DNA from: Candidatus Halomonas stercoripullorum | GTDB lineage: Bacteria; Pseudomonadota; Gammaproteobacteria; Pseudomonadales; Halomonadaceae | DNA length: 7,852 bases | Reading direction: 5' to 3' | NCBI GenBank assembly: GCA_019114645.1 | Contig: DXFC01000028.1 | Span: 1 to 7,852, forward strand | Shown here: piece by piece, positions 1 to 7,852 of the stretch | Numbering within the stretch: the first letter of the stretch is position 1 | Layout of the letters: the number at the start of each line of letters is the position of its first letter | Program-made: the position numbers and the translations under genes | Notes under the pieces: generated by a model | What the model was told of the DNA's origin: nothing | Database searches by the model: none | The model's input: only the letters and a program-made list of their open reading frames with translations

Positions 1-1679
1 GCCGGAATCCGGCCACTTTGGCCAGGTTCAGTACCCAAACCAACCCGACCAACCTCGATGAGCAGCGTACCGTGTTGGTGATGCCCATTCACAACGAAGA
101 TCCCATGCGGGTAGCAGACGGCTTGGCATGCACCTGCCGCTCGCTGCTCGACCAACCTGACGCCCAGGGCTTCGAGGTGTTCGTGATCAGCGATACCCGC
201 GATGATGCGATCGCTCGTCAGGAGGCTCAGGCCATCGCTATCCTGCAACGACGTTTCGCCTCACGTCTCGCGATCCATTATCGTCGACGCGAGAGTAATC
301 AAGGCCGCAAGGCAGGCAACCTGGCGGATTTCTGCCGGGCCTGGGGGTATCGATACGACTACATGATCGTGCTCGATGCCGACAGCATCATGGGCGGAAA
401 GACGCTGATCTCGCTGGTGGCTTCAATGCAGGCCAACCCACGAGTGGGATTGATCCAGACTGTGCCTATCCCGATTCGCTCGGAGAGCGTGTTCGGACGC
501 TTTATCCAGTTCGCTGCCGCCCTGCACAGCCCCCTCCTGGCAGCGGGGCAGGCCTTCTGGCAGGGCGACACGGTAAACTTCTGGGGCCACAACGCCATTA
601 TCCGCACGCAAGCCTTCATGGCTAGCTGTGGCTTGCCGACCCTCTCCGGCCGGCCCCCGCTGGGAGGAGAAATCCTCAGCCACGATTTCGTCGAGGCGGC
701 GCTGCTGCGGCGCGCTGGCTGGGAAGTGCATCTCGATGTCACTCTCGAAGAGAGCTACGAAGAAGTACCCAGCAATATTCTCGATTTCGCCAAGCGAGAC
801 CGGCGCTGGGTTCAGGGCAACCTGCAGCATTTGCGGCTGTTGGGAGCCCGTGGACTGCATAAGGTGAGCCGCCTGCACTTCCTGTTCGGGGCGCTGGCCT
901 ATCTAACCTCTTTTTTCTGGGCGCTGATGCTGGCCATCAGTACGATAGATGCCATTGGCCGCGCCCAGGGAGAGCACGACTTCTTCCGCCAGGGCTATCA
1001 GCTCTTTCCCGATTGGCCGATCGCCGTTCCCAACCTCATCCTGCCATTGATCGGCAGTACCGCGGCGCTATTGCTGATGCCCAAGGTGCTGGGCTTGATT
1101 CTCGCCTTTATTCAGCGCCCCGAGGGGTTCGGCGGGCGAGGCAAGCTACTGTTGAGCGCCTTGCTGGAGCTTTTCATCGCCATCCTGATTGCCCCTATCA
1201 TGATGGTCTTTCATAGCCTGTTCATCCTTGGCGTACTGAGTGGTCGCCAGGTGAGCTGGGATGCTCAGGTGCGCGAGGGTCGCTCTATCCCGTGGAGGAG
1301 TACGCTTCGTCATACCTGGGCAGCCACCCTGCTCGGGGCAATATGGGCTTATGCCACCTACACCTGGGCAACCCTGTTTTTCTGGTGGTTGAGCCCGGTC
1401 TGGCTTGGCCTGCTGCTGGCTGCGCCACTGGTCAAGCTGACCAGCAGCCTGACCCATGGCCAGCGGCTACGCCGCGCCGGGCTACTCCTGGCACCGTCCG
1501 AGGTAGCGCCACCCACGGTACTTCGTCATCTGGGTACCTTCGGCAAGCAAGCAGCCCTGCAGCGCCAACCGCTCGACTTGCAGCCACCTCCTCCTTCTCT
1601 CTCCCTAGAGATGCCCACCCAATCCTTCAATGTACTACCTCAAGCCCGACCCAAACCAGATATTCGCAGCGAGAGGTAA
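1..1679 (+). CDS. opgH: OpgH/MdoH glucan glucosyltransferase, 5'-truncated
   Basis: This inner-membrane family-2 glycosyltransferase polymerises glucose from UDP-glucose into the beta-1,2 backbone of osmoregulated periplasmic glucans and probably passes it across the membrane. The reading frame is open from base 3 (558 codons visible) with no stop before the window edge. The gene therefore starts upstream, and the TTG at 18 is not a credible start. The GT2 domain shows an MPIHNEDP motif near its start, an Asp at 192-194, the DAD motif at 375-383, SHDFVEAALLRRAGW with its Asp at 684-686, and RDRRW at 795-809, the counterpart of QxxRW. SYEEVPSNILDFAKRDRRW closely resembles E. coli OpgH. Several hydrophobic segments follow (about 870-950, 1010-1110, 1140-1240 and 1305-1440). 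The tail after the APPTVL motif is only 51 residues and proline-rich, shorter than I recall for E. coli. The AsmA-like gene follows 33 bases downstream. Family call: very sure. Confidence 0.95.
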   Translation, partial: RNPATLARFSTQTNPTNLDEQRTVLVMPIHNEDPMRVADGLACTCRSLLDQPDAQGFEVFVISDTRDDAIARQEAQAIAILQRRFASRLAIHYRRRESNQGRKAGNLADFCRAWGYRYDYMIVLDADSIMGGKTLISLVASMQANPRVGLIQTVPIPIRSESVFGRFIQFAAALHSPLLAAGQAFWQGDTVNFWGHNAIIRTQAFMASCGLPTLSGRPPLGGEILSHDFVEAALLRRAGWEVHLDVTLEESYEEVPSNILDFAKRDRRWVQGNLQHLRLLGARGLHKVSRLHFLFGALAYLTSFFWALMLAISTIDAIGRAQGEHDFFRQGYQLFPDWPIAVPNLILPLIGSTAALLLMPKVLGLILAFIQRPEGFGGRGKLLLSALLELFIAILIAPIMMVFHSLFILGVLSGRQVSWDAQVREGRSIPWRSTLRHTWAATLLGAIWAYATYTWATLFFWWLSPVWLGLLLAAPLVKLTSSLTHGQRLRRAGLLLAPSEVAPPTVLRHLGTFGKQAALQRQPLDLQPPPPSLSLEMPTQSFNVLPQARPKPDIRSER

Positions 1680-1686
1680 CTTTGCA

Positions 1687-1716
1687 ATGCATCAAGGCCA
1701 AAAAAGCAAGCCATGA
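1687..1716 (+). other. possible 9-codon leader ORF overlapping the next start
   Basis: An ATG at 1687 opens a tiny frame, MHQGQKSKP, whose TGA at 1714-1716 overlaps the ATG at 1713 as ATGA. It has a purine-rich GAGAGG 10 bases upstream (1671-1676), just before the opgH stop. The large gene's own ATG lacks a good Shine-Dalgarno at normal distance. The arrangement would suit translational coupling, in which ribosomes terminate on the leader and restart on the AsmA-like gene. This is inference from layout only; a frame this short arises easily by chance. Confidence 0.22.
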
Positions 1717-4676
1717 CCCGCCCTACGCTGCTCAAATTGCTGGCATGGCTCGCTATTCTGCCGGCAGCGCTCTACCTCCTATATCTCCTTACCGCCAACA
1801 TCTTGCTCAACAGCGACTGGGCGCGTAGCCAGCTCGACCGCTCGCCACGCTTCACGCTGAGCTGGGAGCGCGCCTGGTCGCTCTTTCCCGGCCAGCTGCA
1901 CGTCACCGAACTCACCCTGGCCGGTACAGCCGCCGAACGCCGCTACAGGCTGGAGGCCGACAGCGCCACCTTGGGGTTTGAGCTGATACCGCTGCTGCAA
2001 CAGCGCATCAGGATCAGCGATCTCGACGCTGACGGGATTCGCCAGGCCGAACTCGATGGTTATCGTCTTGAGGGCCAAGGCACGCTACGTTTGCACAACC
2101 TGCAGTGGCAGGCAGGCGAACTGGCAGTCGGGCAGCTGGCACTGGCACTCAGTGATGGCCAGTTGCTGCATGGCGCTACCACGTTGGTCGAGGATGTCAC
2201 GCTGCACAGTGAGTTGCAGCTCGATCCACTACGTCTAGCGGACCATCCTGGCCGGGCAGCGGCGCAGTTTGTCTCCGGCACCCTTGAACTGGTCGGTCAC
2301 AGTGACGCTTACGATGTTTTCAATCCTTACCTCGCCACCCTGGGCTGGCTGCGAATCGGCGGCCATGGTGAGCTGCAAGGCGAGCTTGCCATCCAGCAGG
2401 GCGAAGTCCAGCCCGGCAGTCATCTGCGCCTGGACTCACCCACTCTGAGCGCACGACTCGATGAAGGCCACTGGCTTGAAGGCGGCACCCTCTATCATGT
2501 ACACGGCTCCGGTACGGTAGCCGTCAACGTCACGGAGCATGCCAGGCTGGCGCTTACGCTAAACGACATTGAAATAGTCGATCTCGGCGCCGGGGGACCT
2601 GCCGCACCGCCCCCGCCACTGGCCCATGCCGAAGAGTTCCGGATCGAACTCACAACGCCGGACCTGCAACTGCATGCCCCACCTGACACCTTGCTCGGCG
2701 CCAGCCTCCATCTGGACCAGGCCGAAGTCACCGATATCAGTGTACTTGACCCTTTTCTTGCCGATCTGTTTGACGGTAACGGACTGGCCGTGACCGGTGG
2801 GGGACGAATCACTGGCACCTTGTATTTTCATCAGGATGAACTGCAGGCGGGTAGCCGGCTTGAGGTTCAGTCCGAGGCACTGGGGGCAGAACTGTTCGGT
2901 TTTCGCGCACGCGGCGATGGCCAACTGCAACTCGCCATGCAGCCGCATACACCTGAAGCGAAGCTGGCACTTGAGTTCGCTGCCGTGGAAGTGACCCGGT
3001 TGGCGGACCTGAGCCGGTTGCTCCAGGCCGAACAGTTGACGTTCACTACCCTCCTGCCCACTCACCTACTCGCCGACATGGCGCCCCAGGGACAACTGGT
3101 TTGGCGTAACGCCCGTGTTCCCGATGTCAGCGTCCTTAACACTTATCTGCCGGCGCCGATACCGCTGCGCCTGCTCAGTGGAGCAGCCCGCAGCGATGGG
3201 GAGTTCACGTTGACCGACGAGCTGAGCCATGGGCAGCTCACCCTGCGGGGCAGCACCATCGACGGGCAACTGCTCAATGAAACCTTTCGTGGTGAACTCG
3301 ACGCCACTCTGGTGCTGCGTGAGTATCAGTACGCGGAGCAGTCACTGGATCTTTCCGGTAGCCGACTGGAAGTCACCGCCTCAACCGCACAGGATGATCC
3401 CATGCATACCCTGCTGGTGGCACGCCAGGCACGCCTGCAGGGTTTCGGCTGGCTAGACGATGGAACAATTCACGATGCATCGGCATCTCAATCACTGGGC
3501 GCTACCCTACAGCTCGACGGCATGGTCGACCGGCTTAGCTTTCTTAATGCCTTTCTGCCCAAGGAGCACGGTCTGGCAATCCAGGGTGGCGGGCGCCTCA
3601 GTGCTGAACTCCGCTTGACACAGGGCGAGCTTGTACCTGGCAGCCAAGTTCACGTGCACTCCCAGCAGCTCGGCGCACGCTTTCTGCACTACGAAGCCTT
3701 GGGTGACGGCTCGCTTGTACTGGAGATCACCGACCCCGGCGCGCGGTTGCACCTCACCCTCCCCCGCTTCAGCCTGCGCCGCCAAGCCGCGGAAGACGCA
3801 TTGATCGAGGGCCAGCTGCTGGAAATCCATAGCCAAGCGCAACACTTTGCACTGCCTGAGGGGCTGCGCAGATTGAATACCGAAATCGCTATGCCTCACG
3901 TGGCGGTGCCAAGCCTCGCCGCACTCAACGACTACCTGCCGCAAGGTGGCGGAGTCGAGCTGCTTTCCGGTCAGGCGAGCATCGCCACCCACTTGCGCCT
4001 GCAAGGCATGCGTGCGGAGGGCACCCTATCCTTGCACGCGCCCCACGCCCGCCTAGCCTTCGATAAGCAGACGCTCGACGGTGAACTGCGCTTGGAGTCA
4101 CACCTTCGCGACGGCGACCTTGAAACCCTCAGCTTCGATATCTCCGGCTCACAGCTGAGCATGCGTAATGTGCACCTGCAGCACAATGCCGACAACCTCG
4201 CCCATGGCTGGTTGGCGCAACTCGCCCTACCCGAGGGGCGCATGCGTTGGAAGGCACCACTTGAGCTCGACGCCCGACTCGAACTGGCTATGCGCGACAG
4301 TGGCCTGCTGGTCAACCTGTTCGTCGATGCCGTCCGGGAGCGGCGCTGGCTGCGTGATAGGCTCACGCTCGGCGAGGTACTCGGCGAGGCGCGAGTGATA
4401 CTGAATGGCAACACCATCCGTGTAGAGGACCTTGCTGTATACGGTGGCTCCCGCCTGGAACTACTCGCCAACCTCGCTTTGCGAGACTCTCACGTGCTGG
4501 GCCGTGCCTTCGCCCGCTACGGGCCGCTGCGCCTAGGCATCGAAATGGATGGCGAAGAGCGCCGCTGGCAATGGCGTAATGCCCGAGAGTGGTACTTCGC
4601 CGGCCAGCCCGCCAGCGAGCTGACCTTGCCCGAGCACCTAGGGTGGTTTGAACAACTGGATACACAAACCGATTGA
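1713..4676 (+). CDS. AsmA/TamB-like repeat protein, membrane-anchored, function unknown
   Basis: This 987-residue protein has an uncleaved-looking hydrophobic helix at residues 5-31, followed by a very long body rich in short alternating beta patterns. That layout fits a periplasmic protein of the AsmA/TamB superfamily, whose characterised members span the periplasm and are tied to lipid or outer-membrane protein traffic. Residues 45-110 (FTLSWERAWSLFPGQLHV and what follows) resemble the N-terminal stretch of such proteins. Repeat anchors of the type LNxYLP occur at residues about 204, 346, 476, 612 and 739, and a proline-rich linker (PAAPPPP) lies between the first two. The C-terminal 190 residues are not repetitive. 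ATG 1713 is the first possible start after the in-frame opgH stop at 1677; AAGG at 1694-1697 is too distant to be a good Shine-Dalgarno. The 33-base gap argues for co-transcription with opgH. I cannot assign a substrate. YdbH was considered, but I see no clear match. Confidence 0.85.
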   Translation: MTRPTLLKLLAWLAILPAALYLLYLLTANILLNSDWARSQLDRSPRFTLSWERAWSLFPGQLHVTELTLAGTAAERRYRLEADSATLGFELIPLLQQRIRISDLDADGIRQAELDGYRLEGQGTLRLHNLQWQAGELAVGQLALALSDGQLLHGATTLVEDVTLHSELQLDPLRLADHPGRAAAQFVSGTLELVGHSDAYDVFNPYLATLGWLRIGGHGELQGELAIQQGEVQPGSHLRLDSPTLSARLDEGHWLEGGTLYHVHGSGTVAVNVTEHARLALTLNDIEIVDLGAGGPAAPPPPLAHAEEFRIELTTPDLQLHAPPDTLLGASLHLDQAEVTDISVLDPFLADLFDGNGLAVTGGGRITGTLYFHQDELQAGSRLEVQSEALGAELFGFRARGDGQLQLAMQPHTPEAKLALEFAAVEVTRLADLSRLLQAEQLTFTTLLPTHLLADMAPQGQLVWRNARVPDVSVLNTYLPAPIPLRLLSGAARSDGEFTLTDELSHGQLTLRGSTIDGQLLNETFRGELDATLVLREYQYAEQSLDLSGSRLEVTASTAQDDPMHTLLVARQARLQGFGWLDDGTIHDASASQSLGATLQLDGMVDRLSFLNAFLPKEHGLAIQGGGRLSAELRLTQGELVPGSQVHVHSQQLGARFLHYEALGDGSLVLEITDPGARLHLTLPRFSLRRQAAEDALIEGQLLEIHSQAQHFALPEGLRRLNTEIAMPHVAVPSLAALNDYLPQGGGVELLSGQASIATHLRLQGMRAEGTLSLHAPHARLAFDKQTLDGELRLESHLRDGDLETLSFDISGSQLSMRNVHLQHNADNLAHGWLAQLALPEGRMRWKAPLELDARLELAMRDSGLLVNLFVDAVRERRWLRDRLTLGEVLGEARVILNGNTIRVEDLAVYGGSRLELLANLALRDSHVLGRAFARYGPLRLGIEMDGEERRWQWRNAREWYFAGQPASELTLPEHLGWFEQLDTQTD
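2313..4112 (+). repeat. five protein-level repeat units in the AsmA-like gene
   Basis: Each unit begins with a hydrophobic anchor (FNPYL, LDPFL, LNTYLP, LNAFLP, LNDYLP) at codons starting near 2322, 2748, 3138, 3546 and 3927. Each continues with a glycine-containing strand-rich stretch. Spacings are 142, 130, 136 and 127 residues. Units 1, 2 and 4 share a GGxGxLxxxLxxxxxxxxxGSxLxxxS pattern. Units 3 and 5 share LLSGxA and a later (L/F)D(L/I)SGS(R/Q)L. The repetition was read by eye in the protein; I did not find long exact nucleotide repeats. Unit ends are approximate. Confidence 0.7.
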
Positions 4677-4688
4677 GTCGAAGCCCTG

Positions 4689-4717
4689 CTGGCAACTCCT
4701 AGCCAAACTGGTAGACT
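4689..4717 (+). promoter_or_regulatory. candidate sigma70 promoter for the tenA-thiC transcript
   Basis: CTGGCA (4689-4694) matches the -35 consensus at 4 of 6 bases, and TAGACT (4712-4717) matches the -10 at 4 of 6. The spacer is the preferred 17 bases. Transcription would begin around 4724, a few bases ahead of the riboswitch P1 helix at 4729. The position is right, but the hexamers are only moderate, so this is a prediction. Confidence 0.45.
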
Positions 4718-4728
4718 CTGGCTGACTC

Positions 4729-4846
4729 GCTTGACGGGGTGCCGGTGAAACCGGCTGAGATGGCGCGGGGTCTTTCCACAATGGATAGCACCCAAGTGCT
4801 GGTCCCGTTGAACCTGATCCGGTTAGCACCGGCGTAGGAATCAAGC
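4729..4846 (+). promoter_or_regulatory. TPP riboswitch (THI element)
   Basis: This RNA aptamer binds thiamine pyrophosphate and turns down the downstream thiamine genes when the cofactor is plentiful. All the conserved blocks are present: CTGAGA at 4755-4760, AACCTGATCC at 4811-4820 and GCGTAGGAA at 4832-4840. The helices can be paired by hand. P1 is GCTTGA 4729-4734 with TCAAGC 4841-4846. P2 is CGGG 4735-4738 with CCCG 4804-4807. P3 is GCCGGT 4741-4746 with ACCGGC 4750-4755 around a GAA loop. P5 is CCGGT 4819-4823 with ACCGG 4828-4832. An insertion of about 43 bases (4761-4803), including the hairpin AGCAC/GTGCT at 4787-4800, extends the pyrimidine-sensing arm, as in many bacterial versions. 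It lies 88 bases ahead of the tenA start. Confidence 0.97.
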
Positions 4847-4903
4847 GGTGGCCAAGGCTCTATTATTTATCACTTCCCCTGCCTCGCCTCCCCTTCGCTC
4901 ACG

Positions 4904-4928
4904 CTCCGGATCGCCTTTACTTTCGGAG
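4904..4928 (+). promoter_or_regulatory. hairpin able to mask the tenA ribosome binding site
   Basis: CTCCGGA (4904-4910) can pair with TTCGGAG (4922-4928) as seven pairs including one G-U, leaving an 11-base loop. The 3' arm contains the GGAG Shine-Dalgarno of tenA. This would suit a riboswitch acting on translation initiation. No U-rich terminator is visible between the aptamer and tenA, which also favours translational control. The pairing was found by eye; no folding energy was computed. Confidence 0.35.
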
Positions 4929-4934
4929 ATAACG

Positions 4935-5603
4935 ATGAGCTACCGTTTCAGCGACCTGACCCAAGCCTGCCAAGACGACTGGCGCGCCTATATCGAACAT
5001 GACTTCGTGCGCCAACTAGGCGATGGCACGCTGGAGCAGGATGCTTTTCGTCATTACCTGAAACAGGACTACCTGTTTCTGATCCACTTCGGCCGCGCCT
5101 ACGCGCTAGCCGTGTACAAGAGCCGAACGCTGACCGATATGCGTCAGGCCCATGACGGGCTCAAGGCGATCATTGATCTCGAGCTTGGGTTGCACATCAA
5201 TTATTGCCGCGAGTGGGGCATCAGCGAAGCCGAGCTCGCCGCCCTGCCTGAAGCCCGTGCCACCATGGCCTATACCCGTTATGTGCTCGATACCGGAAAC
5301 CGCGGTGATCTTCTCGACATGCACGTGGCACTGGCCCCTTGCCTGGTTGGCTATGCCGTGGTCGCTGACTGGCTCAACTCCCGAGCCGACACCGTACGTG
5401 GCGAAGCCAACCCCTATGAAGCGTGGATCGCCATGTATGAGAGTGACGAATTTCAGGCTGCACGCCGCGCTGAAGAGGAGTGGCTCAATGCCCGCCTGGC
5501 TGACGTGACTCCGGCACGCTTCGAGGAGTTGGTGACGGTATTCCGCGACGCTACCCGACTGGAAATTGATTTCTGGCAGATGGGGCTGGATCGCAGCCTC
5601 TAA
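4935..5603 (+). CDS. tenA: TenA aminopyrimidine aminohydrolase (thiaminase II family)
   Basis: This cytoplasmic enzyme hydrolyses aminomethyl-pyrimidine breakdown products of thiamine to HMP for salvage, and can also cleave thiamine. It has 222 residues, a normal length for the all-helical family. The active-site set known from Bacillus subtilis TenA (D44, Y112, C135, Y139, E205) can be placed at D45 (LKQDY), Y113 (MAYTRY), C136 and Y140 (APCLVGY) and E210 (RLEIDFW). It therefore belongs to the Cys-containing TenA_C type and looks catalytically intact. The ATG at 4935 is preferred because GGAG at 4925-4928 sits six bases upstream. A GTG at 4848 would add 29 low-complexity residues, begin just after the aptamer, and match nothing in the family. 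The TPP riboswitch precedes it and thiC follows after 67 bases, so the two are probably one TPP-repressed operon. Confidence 0.95.
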   Translation: MSYRFSDLTQACQDDWRAYIEHDFVRQLGDGTLEQDAFRHYLKQDYLFLIHFGRAYALAVYKSRTLTDMRQAHDGLKAIIDLELGLHINYCREWGISEAELAALPEARATMAYTRYVLDTGNRGDLLDMHVALAPCLVGYAVVADWLNSRADTVRGEANPYEAWIAMYESDEFQAARRAEEEWLNARLADVTPARFEELVTVFRDATRLEIDFWQMGLDRSL

Positions 5604-5655
5604 GTGTTCGTTGTCAAACGCACCAAACGCACTTGAATCAAGCGCTTCTGAATAA

Positions 5656-7575
<1,920 letters not shown>

Positions 7576-7598
7576 GCACTTTGCACTGCAGTGGCAGA

Positions 7599-7625
7599 TC
7601 ACGCCGGCCCCTGAGGCCGGCGTGA
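7599..7625 (+). terminator. perfect 11-bp hairpin after thiC, probable terminator
   Basis: TCACGCCGGCC (7599-7609) pairs perfectly with GGCCGGCGTGA (7615-7625) around the loop CCTGA, 24 bases after the thiC stop. The stem is very GC-rich, but the downstream sequence CCATTTCG has only three T's in a row, and the opposite strand also lacks a T-run. It may stop transcription inefficiently, protect the thiC mRNA 3' end, or act on both of the converging genes. Confidence 0.55.
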
Positions 7626-7731
7626 CCATTTCGAGACCGGTACCCGACACAAACCTGCTTACCCGATCAATGCAGAACAGCAGCCATACAAGCCCAGTCG
7701 AGCCCACGGGAAAAACGGAAACGGGCTAAAC

Positions 7732-7852
7732 TCAGACGCCCAAGCGTCCAGCCATCGGCGAGGAGGGCTGGGCATATTCACGACGCAACATGCGTCCAGC
7801 GAGAAAGGCACCACGACCAGCCACGACGGCGGCTTTCATGGCCCGGGCCATG
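7732..7852 (-). CDS. thiG: ThiG thiazole synthase, C-terminal fragment
   Basis: Reading leftward from the window edge, codons from 7851 encode 39 residues that start MARAMKAAVVAGRGAFLAGR, contain RREYAQPSSPMAGRLGV and end at TGA (7734-7732). The pattern MARAmK.Av.AGR.A.LAGRM.RR.YA..SSP..G is the ending I recognise from gammaproteobacterial ThiG. ThiG forms the thiazole phosphate ring of thiamine from 1-deoxyxylulose 5-phosphate, dehydroglycine and ThiS-thiocarboxylate. The catalytic lysine and phosphate-binding parts lie beyond the window, so the gene is cut by the edge rather than broken. It converges with thiC, leaving 156 bases between the two stops. It has no visible terminator of its own apart from the shared hairpin at 7599-7625. 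The identification rests on a short stretch. Confidence 0.85.
   Translation of the reverse strand, partial: MARAMKAAVVAGRGAFLAGRMLRREYAQPSSPMAGRLGV

Noticed and set aside
18..20. TTG as the start of the first gene.
   Set aside because: The frame is open upstream to the window edge and the protein lacks the N-terminal region of OpgH, so the gene is cut by the window.
2559..3065. A 168-codon minus-strand frame inside the AsmA-like gene; a similar 166-codon one lies at 3971-4471.
   Set aside because: The plus-strand frame runs unbroken for 987 codons with coherent repeats. The antisense translations are low-complexity with no recognisable domain.
4701..4723. Weak hairpin AGCCA/TGGCT as a terminator for the AsmA-like gene.
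   Set aside because: Five base pairs, a 13-base loop and no T-run. It also overlaps the likely promoter.
4848..4934. GTG start giving TenA a 29-residue N-terminal extension.
   Set aside because: It starts immediately after the aptamer, lacks a Shine-Dalgarno and adds Ser/Pro/Leu-rich residues absent from the family. ATG 4935 has a good GGAG.
7584..7593. Ten-base palindrome CACTGCAGTG after the thiC stop.
   Set aside because: It is short and unextended with no known operator match. Such palindromes are expected by chance.
7744..7800. Nine-base direct repeat GCGTCCAGC at 7744-7752 and 7792-7800.
   Set aside because: Both copies encode Ala-Gly-Arg within the ThiG tail, so amino-acid and codon preference explain them.

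Overview
The window looks like chromosomal DNA from a GC-rich gammaproteobacterium. The closest fit by protein character and gene mix is a Halomonas-like (Halomonadaceae) organism. That placement is inferred from remembered family resemblance and was not tested by a search. There are no mobile elements, CRISPR arrays, rRNAs or tRNAs, and most of the window is well-packed core metabolism and envelope genes.

Bases 1-4676 (+ strand) form an envelope module. The first gene is the 3' two thirds of opgH (mdoH), the inner-membrane glucosyltransferase that builds the backbone of osmoregulated periplasmic glucans. After only 33 bases comes a 987-residue protein with one N-terminal membrane segment and a long periplasmic, repeat-built body of the AsmA/TamB general type. 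Its function is unknown. It contains five units spaced about 130 residues apart, and their subtype order suggests that a two-unit block was duplicated. This gene, and its tight linkage to opgH, is the least ordinary content here.

Bases 4689-7575 (+ strand) form a thiamine module. A candidate sigma70-type promoter leads into a textbook TPP riboswitch (4729-4846), then tenA (aminopyrimidine hydrolase, pyrimidine salvage), then thiC (HMP-P synthase, de novo pyrimidine synthesis). One riboswitch probably governs both routes to the thiamine pyrimidine. A strong hairpin follows thiC.

Bases 7732-7852 (- strand) hold the last 39 codons of a gene converging on thiC. Its C-terminus reads as ThiG, the thiazole synthase, so the other half of thiamine assembly lies just outside the window. 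The 156 bases between thiC and thiG hold one perfect 11-bp hairpin and nothing else I can support.
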